From an uncultured Candidatus Poseidoniales archaeon (GTDB taxonomy: Archaea > Thermoplasmatota > Poseidoniia > Poseidoniales > Thalassarchaeaceae), in NCBI GenBank assembly GCA_950068635.1, contig CATMIM010000003.1, positions 1 through 13,117 of the forward strand: 13,117 bases of DNA. Reading direction: 5' to 3'. The notes under the pieces were generated by a model. That model ran no database searches and was not told the origin of the DNA. It saw nothing but the letters and a program-made list of their open reading frames with translations. Positions 7,577-13,117 of this stretch are shown in pieces. Position numbers and translations under genes: made by a program. Position 1 is the first letter of the stretch. Every line of letters begins with the position of its first letter.

Positions 7577-7584
7577 TATGATAG
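7577..7584 (-). promoter_or_regulatory. Possible TATA-like box for the PPC/TSP3 gene
   Basis: On the minus strand CTATCATA lies about 41 to 48 bases upstream of the ATG at 7536. If it is a TATA element, initiation about 25 bases downstream would fall near 7554, leaving a leader of about 18 bases made almost entirely of the inverted repeat. It is a weak match with no clear BRE. A small hairpin (GTGCA/TGCAC around five bases, 7584-7598) lies just upstream. The gene could instead be read from the upstream dehydrogenase transcript. Confidence 0.2.
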
Positions 7585-7616
7585 TGCAGAAAATGCACCG
7601 CTACAGCACGACGGTT

Positions 7617-8468
7617 TCATTCGTATGAGTAGAATCCCTGACCGCTCTTGCGCCCGAGTTTGCCCTCATCGACCATCTGGACCAGCAGAGGGGCGGGGGT
7701 GTACTTGTCGTCTGCCAGTCCCTCGTGCAGTACGTTCATGATGTGCAGCACCGTGTCCAAGCCGATAAAATCGGCCAGCGCTAGCGGGCCGATGGGGTGG
7801 TTCATCCCGAGTTTCATGATGCCGTCTATGACCTCTGGCTCAGCCACTCCCTCCTGCAGCGTCAGGATGGCCTCGTTGAGCATCGGGCAGAGTATCCTAT
7901 TGCTGACGAAGCCCGGCGAGTCGTTGCACGACAGCGCCGTCTTGCCCATCCTCTCGACAGTCCCGACCACAGCGGCGTTGACCTCATCGGAGGTCTGGGC
8001 GCCGTTGATGATCTCGACCAGCCGCATTATCGGGACGGGATTCATGAAGTGCATCCCGATGACCCTGTCCGGCCTGCTCGTCGCACCGGCGATCGCATCG
8101 ATGCTGATGCTCGATGTGTTACTGGCGAGGATGGCCTCGGGCTTGCAGATGCCGTCGAGCTCGGCGAAGGCCGAGAGCTTCATCTCGGGAATCTCCGGGA
8201 TCGCCTCGACGACGAGGTCGCAGCCTGACACCGCCCCCTTGTCGGTGGATGTGCGCACGCGCGCGAGAGCCGAGTCGGCATCCTCCCGGCTCATCCTCTC
8301 CTTGGCGACGAGCTTGCCCAGAGAGCGCTCTATGGCGTCCATCCCACGCTCTATGAATTCCTGCTCGATGTCGATCATCGTGACGTCGTACCCCGCGCAT
8401 GCCGCGACCTGCGCTATGCCGTTGCCCATCTGACCCGCACCGAGCACGGCTATGCTGCGAATCTCCAC
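7617..8468 (-). CDS. 3-hydroxyacyl-CoA (3-hydroxybutyryl-CoA) dehydrogenase
   Basis: This is a cytoplasmic NAD-dependent enzyme that interconverts (S)-3-hydroxyacyl-CoA and 3-ketoacyl-CoA in fatty-acid beta-oxidation or butyryl-CoA metabolism. From the GTG at 8468 it has 284 residues, the usual length for the single-domain-pair Hbd family. It opens with [20 protein letters not shown], a Rossmann GxGxxG at residues 10-15. Asp33 ends beta-2 and points to NAD rather than NADP. The expected catalytic residues are all present: Ser119 in SNTSS, His140 in HFMNPVP, Glu152 in RLVEII and Asn190 in SPGFVSNR. The C-terminal domain includes [12 protein letters not shown] and ends [12 protein letters not shown]. 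An in-frame GTG at 8519 would add 17 residues and overlap the upstream gene; no ribosome binding site favours either. It lies 31 bases after the protease gene. Chain-length preference cannot be read from sequence. Confidence 0.95.
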   Translation of the reverse strand: MEIRSIAVLGAGQMGNGIAQVAACAGYDVTMIDIEQEFIERGMDAIERSLGKLVAKERMSREDADSALARVRTSTDKGAVSGCDLVVEAIPEIPEMKLSAFAELDGICKPEAILASNTSSISIDAIAGATSRPDRVIGMHFMNPVPIMRLVEIINGAQTSDEVNAAVVGTVERMGKTALSCNDSPGFVSNRILCPMLNEAILTLQEGVAEPEVIDGIMKLGMNHPIGPLALADFIGLDTVLHIMNVLHEGLADDKYTPAPLLVQMVDEGKLGRKSGQGFYSYE

Positions 8469-8499
8469 GGCCGAGCGAGTCGCGGACAGGGGATGAGCC

Positions 8500-11400
8500 T
8501 TACTCGTCCTCTCCGGCACCTGAATCAGCGAGGGACAGGTCTGCTGCAGCCTCGATCTCGGACATTATCTCATCGAGGTCGGGGCCGTGCCCCTCCATCC
8601 TGAGCTTGCGCGCGCGCCTGCGCCGGAGCATGGTCGCCGGCAGCACGGTGGCGGCGAGCAGTGCTATTGCGGCCAGAGAGAACCACCAGAGCATCGGCCC
8701 CGAGTTGCGGGCGTCATCGATGGCCCAGTCGATCCACTCCTGCTCGAGCACTTCTATGGACATCGAGTTCTGGTTGTTCGCTGCATCGACGGAGAGCCCG
8801 TTGATCGAATGGTTCCCCGGTGTGGGGGGGATCTCGATGGTGACTAGGAACTCCTCGGATGACGAGCACACGAACTCCGCGTCGTCCGCCTCCGTCCACA
8901 GCATCACCGTGGAGCCGGGCTCGCACACGCCGCTGACCACCCGGCTGGTCTCGAGCGGGGTGGTCCGATTGGCTACCTCGTAGAAGTTCAGGACGGGTGC
9001 GATGGTGTCCTTGACTATGGACAGCGTGTAGTTGTCGATATGGTCGAGGGCGTGTATCTCGATGAGGAACTGGTTGTCACCCTCCTCGAGGTCGAAGACC
9101 ACAGTGACCACGCTGGCCCCCGGCTCGATCAGGTGCCTCCCGCCGGCATCCGTCCTGCTCCACCAGATCTCCTGGTCGGGACCGCGCTGCAGAACCGCCT
9201 CGACCTCCTCGATGGCCGCCAGCCCGCCGTTCCAGTTCGCAGTGATGTGGGTGCTGTATATCGAGGGGTCCAGCAGCATGCTCCTGCACTCGAGGAACCT
9301 GTTGTCGTTCTCCTGGGGCTCGGTCATGTCCACTGCCTCGAAGCAGACCTCGTGCACCCCCGTGTGATTGAGCTCGAACAGCGCGCCGCTGGTTACTCCG
9401 GTGCGCTCGCTGATGAGCGCCCCGTCGATGGTGAACCGGATGTGGACCTCCTCGCTCGACAGCCAGGACAGGCCCTGCCTGTGGTCGAAGAGGGCATCGT
9501 GGGTGCCGGGGCTGACCTCCCATTCGACCAACGGCACCGAGCGGTCGAGCCTGAGGGGCCATTCCTCGACAGCGCTGTTGTTGGCCCAGTCGGTCAGCTC
9601 GAGGGAGATGAGGTAGTCGCCGTCGGGCAGCGTTGTGGTGTTGATCTCGTACTGCGAGAGGTAGGTGCCCTGCCCGGGAGCGTCCTCCATGGTGATCCGC
9701 GGTATCAGCGGGTCGGACTCGCACTGCACCGTCTCATGAAGGGAGTTCAGGGCCTGTACCCTCAGGCACCAGTCCCTGATGTCCACGGGAATCGAGATGG
9801 TCAGCGTACCCTCGCTCATGTTGACCGGGGTCGTTATCTGCTCCGGAGTGTAGTGGTAGTCGGCTTGGTCGGCAACGTCGAGCAAGGCGGCGTTGGGCGT
9901 GTGAGGGTCGAAGACGACGACGAAGTCCCTGGTTAACGAGTTACCCGCAGCGTCCCTGACCTCTATGTCGAAGACGCTGCTGCCGTGCACGTAGAAGAAC
10001 GACGAGTCAGCGTCGGCTCGCTCTTCGGCCTCGGTCAACTGGAAGGTGAACTCTGCGAAGCCGCTCTCGTCGAGCTCAATCTCGGTATCGCCGTGCCTCA
10101 CGCTCGCATCCGGCTCGGTCTGTAGCGTGTACGTCAGAGTGGCTAGGTTGGTTATCCACGGGATGTTGGAGATGGACACGATGGGGGCGGTGGCGTCGTA
10201 GGACACCGAGAGGTAGGTTTCGGCAGAGTTGTTGGAGATGTCAGTCAGGTCAGCCCTGTAGTCGTGCCACTTCTCAACCTGCGGCAGCGTGGCGTTGACC
10301 CAGATCTCCCTGAACGAGACGTTCTCGGGCATGGCGAAGTGATTGCCGCTGTTCCAGATGGCAGTAAGGTTGTGGTGGTTGCCATCGGTGTCGATTGCCT
10401 CGACGAGGTCCGCATCGGGGATGCTGGTGCCCTCGTCGGCCGGCTCCCAGTTCAGGTCGTCGAGGCGGAACCCGATGCCCGTGTCGAGCGCGTGCAGCCT
10501 GACGGGCACGATGACGTTGGTCTGCGTCAGGTTGGCGGGGACCTCGAAGCCGACCTCCGGGTCAAGCTCGACGAGTTCGTAGGTGTAAGGCAGGCGCAGG
10601 CTGATGTCGCCCTCGATGATGACGTCGATGAACCCGGTCCAGATGCCGGCGGTCTCGGGCCTGTCATATGCCAGATTGACCTGCAGGGCCGAGGCGGGGA
10701 CCTGTCCTGCGAGGGTATCACTGCCGTTGGGCCAGATCGCGTCGATCTCCCCCTGCGTGAGCGATAACTGGTCTGTGATCACCAGATCGTCGCCGCCCAC
10801 GATCTCTATGTCGATCCAGAACTGGACGGTGCCACTCGGCACCGAGTAGCCGTGAACGGCTACCGAGTAGTTGCCGTCAGCCGGGTCCACGATGCGAATC
10901 GTCTCGGCAGAGGAGCCGCTCCACGAACGGGCCACCTCCTCGCCGGAGGAGAACGCGCCGTCCTCGTTAGAGTCGCGGAACAGGAACAGGTCGAGGTCGG
11001 CATCATCATGCGCGTTCATCCGGATGTTCAACTCGCTGGCGTTCTTGACGGTCATGTTGTGCCACCAGGAGGCGGTCATCTTGTTGTTGTAGACATCCTG
11101 GAAGGCCGTCTCGTTATCGAAGTGGGCCGGTTGGCTCCAACCGTAGGCGGTCACCGAGTCGACGGAGAGCGGTACAGTGGAGACTACGTGGACCGCGTCG
11201 ACCCCGCTGCCCTCGGCCCAGTCGGTGACCACGCGCTCGAAGCCGGACTCCTCGGCTGCGATGTAGCCGACGGAGATGTTGAGCGCGTTGTCGTTAGTGG
11301 AAACCCCGTGCAGCGCGGTGTGCAGGACCATCTGGTGCATGCCCTGGGAGGTGGGCACGGCGAACATCTCGCGCGAGGTGTCGGTGAAGGTGCCCCAGTT

Positions 11401-13117
11401 GTGCGAGCCGCCGCCCGCGTGGTTGTTGATCGAGCGCGACTCGATGAAGAAGGTCGACTCGCCGTAGGCGTCCGGGTCGTCCTCGGCGTAGCCGTGGGCC
11501 ATCTCGGAGAGCCACAGGATGTCGATGTCGGTGTAGGGGTTGTCGTTCCAGTCGACGTCGAGGATGGCCGTGCCGCCGGTGTCCCACTCCTCTGGCCACT
11601 CGACGGAGAGGAAGCGCCAGTCGCCGCTCTCGGCCCGCCAGTCCCAACGGGTGGCACCGCTGATCCACTCCTCGGTGTACAGCGTCTGGTTCGATACGTT
11701 GCCATCGATCGGGCCGGCGTTCAGCGTGAAAGGCCCTGTCCAAGGGACGTTCGTCACCACTGGCAGAGTCCAGTTCCTGTGAGGCGTGACGGAGGTGATG
11801 TTGCCTCCGCTGTCGAGCTCGAAGGCCTCGATCAGCACACCGTGCTGGTGCAGTCCGGACCTCGCGTCCGTTGGCACTGACACCGTCATCTGCGTGGAGC
11901 TCGAGTCGTTTGCCAGGACGACCATCGAGGTGGTCATGGAGATCCAGTCGTCGTCGGCGCTGCCGAAAGCGGTCCAGTCGATCTCGATCCTGACCGGCTC
12001 GTCCGACAGGTGCCCGTTGTAGTTCCACACGCCGAGGAACAGGCCATCCTTCGCGTCCTCGAAGGGCAGACCGATCCTGACCTCGGCATTCGGCCCGTTG
12101 TCCCACCAGTAGGTGACCTCCTCGAGCTCTCCGCCTTCGGTCCAGTCGTCGGAGTCGACCATGGAGTCGTTGTCGAAGTCCTCGACGTACACGCCGTCCC
12201 CGTCATCGTCGCTCCATCGGTAGACCTGCAGGAACACGCGCTCCTCGGAACTGCGGTCCTGATTGGCGTCGAATGCGGAGTACTCTATGGTCGCGCGTGC
12301 ACGCAACTGCCTGGTGTCCGAAGGCAGACTGGCGTTCGAGTGGTTGGTGATGTGGAGCGGGATCAGCAGGTCCGGTCGGTCCCCCTGATGGCCGTCCCAG
12401 GTGTCGTTGGCGCCGCCCTCGCTGCCGTTGCCGAGGCTGTGCCAGACCTGTACCGTGTGCTCGAGTGGCACGAAGACCGTGGGAGTGTATCTGAGCAGCA
12501 CGTCGGTCTGGCCGTAGTTGGTGAACTCGAGGTCGACGGCTTGGGACTCGCCGGGCCGCATGACGTTGATGTTAGCAGCCCTGTGCTGGCCTTGGAAGGT
12601 GCCGCTGTTCCACTGAGCGGGACTGACCCACCAAGTCCCGTTGAGGCCGTCCAGCGTGGCTGTGGCCCTCGATGCGTTGAACCAGCCGCCGCCCTGCACG
12701 AACGGCTCGTAGCCCCTGTCGTCGGAGGTCGAGAGCACGAAGTCCCTGAACTCCTGCGAGCCGGGGTAGTCGCCGAGGTTGGCCTGCCACGCCTGGGCGA
12801 CCAAGGCCATCAGACCGGCTGCGATTGGCGTGGCGAGGCTGGTACCGCCCCAACTGGTCCAGGCGGAGTTGGCGTCGCTGCGATAGTAGAGGGGGATGTC
12901 GCCTGTATCAGACCAGCCGACTGCGACAATGTCGGGATCCATCCTGCCGACCACGTTGGGGCCCCGGTTGGACCAAGGCGCGTTCTGGCCCCAGGAGTCA
13001 CTCGAGCGACTGGTGAACGCTCCCACGGAGAAGATGCCGTGAGCCGCGCCCGGCACCTTGGCGGTGCCGAAGCCGTGCCCGCCGTTCCCGATGGCGACGG
13101 AGTAGGACGTGTTCCGG
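8500..13117 (-). CDS. Membrane-anchored subtilisin-like (S8) protease with a long Ig/PPC stalk (5' partial)
   Basis: The gene runs off the right edge; 1,538 residues are visible (numbered here from the Val codon at 13056, with 20 more upstream). The fragment starts inside the catalytic domain. [10 protein letters not shown] carries the expected oxyanion-hole Asn (codon 13084-13086), then comes IFSVGAFTS, and [12 protein letters not shown] carries the nucleophile Ser73 (codon 12838-12840). The Asp and His of the triad lie outside the window. After the core (to about residue 135) come beta modules, an Asp-rich Ca-binding-like loop (281-305, WSDDDGDGV onward), a PPC-like module (about 645-755, with [13 protein letters not shown]) and several Ig-like modules ([24 protein letters not shown]). 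A transmembrane helix follows at 1453-1475 (bases 8632-8700), then RRRRARK and an acidic tail of about 35 residues. The enzyme should act outside the cell, tethered to the membrane, probably degrading proteins for uptake or processing surface proteins. Confidence 0.93.
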   Translation of the reverse strand, partial: RNTSYSVAIGNGGHGFGTAKVPGAAHGIFSVGAFTSRSSDSWGQNAPWSNRGPNVVGRMDPDIVAVGWSDTGDIPLYYRSDANSAWTSWGGTSLATPIAAGLMALVAQAWQANLGDYPGSQEFRDFVLSTSDDRGYEPFVQGGGWFNASRATATLDGLNGTWWVSPAQWNSGTFQGQHRAANINVMRPGESQAVDLEFTNYGQTDVLLRYTPTVFVPLEHTVQVWHSLGNGSEGGANDTWDGHQGDRPDLLIPLHITNHSNASLPSDTRQLRARATIEYSAFDANQDRSSEERVFLQVYRWSDDDGDGVYVEDFDNDSMVDSDDWTEGGELEEVTYWWDNGPNAEVRIGLPFEDAKDGLFLGVWNYNGHLSDEPVRIEIDWTAFGSADDDWISMTTSMVVLANDSSSTQMTVSVPTDARSGLHQHGVLIEAFELDSGGNITSVTPHRNWTLPVVTNVPWTGPFTLNAGPIDGNVSNQTLYTEEWISGATRWDWRAESGDWRFLSVEWPEEWDTGGTAILDVDWNDNPYTDIDILWLSEMAHGYAEDDPDAYGESTFFIESRSINNHAGGGSHNWGTFTDTSREMFAVPTSQGMHQMVLHTALHGVSTNDNALNISVGYIAAEESGFERVVTDWAEGSGVDAVHVVSTVPLSVDSVTAYGWSQPAHFDNETAFQDVYNNKMTASWWHNMTVKNASELNIRMNAHDDADLDLFLFRDSNEDGAFSSGEEVARSWSGSSAETIRIVDPADGNYSVAVHGYSVPSGTVQFWIDIEIVGGDDLVITDQLSLTQGEIDAIWPNGSDTLAGQVPASALQVNLAYDRPETAGIWTGFIDVIIEGDISLRLPYTYELVELDPEVGFEVPANLTQTNVIVPVRLHALDTGIGFRLDDLNWEPADEGTSIPDADLVEAIDTDGNHHNLTAIWNSGNHFAMPENVSFREIWVNATLPQVEKWHDYRADLTDISNNSAETYLSVSYDATAPIVSISNIPWITNLATLTYTLQTEPDASVRHGDTEIELDESGFAEFTFQLTEAEERADADSSFFYVHGSSVFDIEVRDAAGNSLTRDFVVVFDPHTPNAALLDVADQADYHYTPEQITTPVNMSEGTLTISIPVDIRDWCLRVQALNSLHETVQCESDPLIPRITMEDAPGQGTYLSQYEINTTTLPDGDYLISLELTDWANNSAVEEWPLRLDRSVPLVEWEVSPGTHDALFDHRQGLSWLSSEEVHIRFTIDGALISERTGVTSGALFELNHTGVHEVCFEAVDMTEPQENDNRFLECRSMLLDPSIYSTHITANWNGGLAAIEEVEAVLQRGPDQEIWWSRTDAGGRHLIEPGASVVTVVFDLEEGDNQFLIEIHALDHIDNYTLSIVKDTIAPVLNFYEVANRTTPLETSRVVSGVCEPGSTVMLWTEADDAEFVCSSSEEFLVTIEIPPTPGNHSINGLSVDAANNQNSMSIEVLEQEWIDWAIDDARNSGPMLWWFSLAAIALLAATVLPATMLRRRRARKLRMEGHGPDLDEIMSEIEAAADLSLADSGAGEDE

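Noticed and set aside
7537..7620. 28-residue N-terminal extension of the PPC/TSP3 protein from the ATG at 7620
   Set aside because: The extension is not hydrophobic and would put a good signal peptide internal. It is kept only as an alternative because of the ATGA overlap with the upstream stop.
10852..11880. 342-residue plus-strand ORF, and another of 298 residues at 9040-9936, opposite the protease stalk
   Set aside because: They lie fully antisense to a clear protein with catalytic motif, modules and membrane helix, and read as Val/Gly/Arg/Asp-rich sequence typical of antisense shadows.
13054..13056. GTG at 13056 as the start of the S8 protease
   Set aside because: The frame stays open to the window edge, and the upstream codons encode [10 protein letters not shown], part of the S8 catalytic domain, so this codon is internal.

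Overview
The window is a GC-rich, densely coded stretch. It most likely comes from a free-living planktonic archaeon of the Marine Group II / Poseidoniales type (Thermoplasmata-related Euryarchaeota). The firmest evidence for Archaea is an RNase P RNA gene with all the conserved core blocks but without the room for helices P13/P14 and P18, as in archaeal type A RNAs. Very long Asp-, Asn- and Ser/Thr-rich exported proteins with one C-terminal membrane anchor, next to a fatty-acid oxidation enzyme, suit that lineage. The lineage call is inference; no rRNA or ribosomal protein gene is present to settle it.

Layout: (1) 1-4925, plus strand: the 3' part of a giant surface protein with a MAM-like jelly roll, many beta-sandwich modules, a CARDB-like domain, one transmembrane helix, and an acidic then Pro/Gln/Tyr-rich cytoplasmic tail. 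(2) 4972-5280, plus strand: rnpB, filling most of the gap between two convergent protein genes. (3) 5350-7536, minus strand: a secreted, membrane-anchored protein with three PPC-like modules and three calcium-binding thrombospondin type 3 repeats. (4) 7617-8468, minus strand: a complete 3-hydroxyacyl-CoA (3-hydroxybutyryl-CoA) dehydrogenase. (5) 8500-13117, minus strand: the C-terminal 1,538 residues of a subtilisin-like (S8) protease on a long Ig/PPC stalk with a membrane anchor; its N-terminus lies outside the window.

The three minus-strand genes (protease, dehydrogenase, PPC/TSP3 protein) are closely spaced and could share a transcript, although the last has its own possible promoter. A plausible reading is cell-surface breakdown of protein or particles, with uptake feeding catabolism, but the dehydrogenase's place between two surface proteins may be chance. 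The least expected small feature is a perfect 8-bp inverted repeat over the start codon of the PPC/TSP3 gene. It also creates a five-codon mini-ORF whose stop overlaps that start. No tRNA, rRNA, CRISPR array, insertion sequence or integrase was seen.
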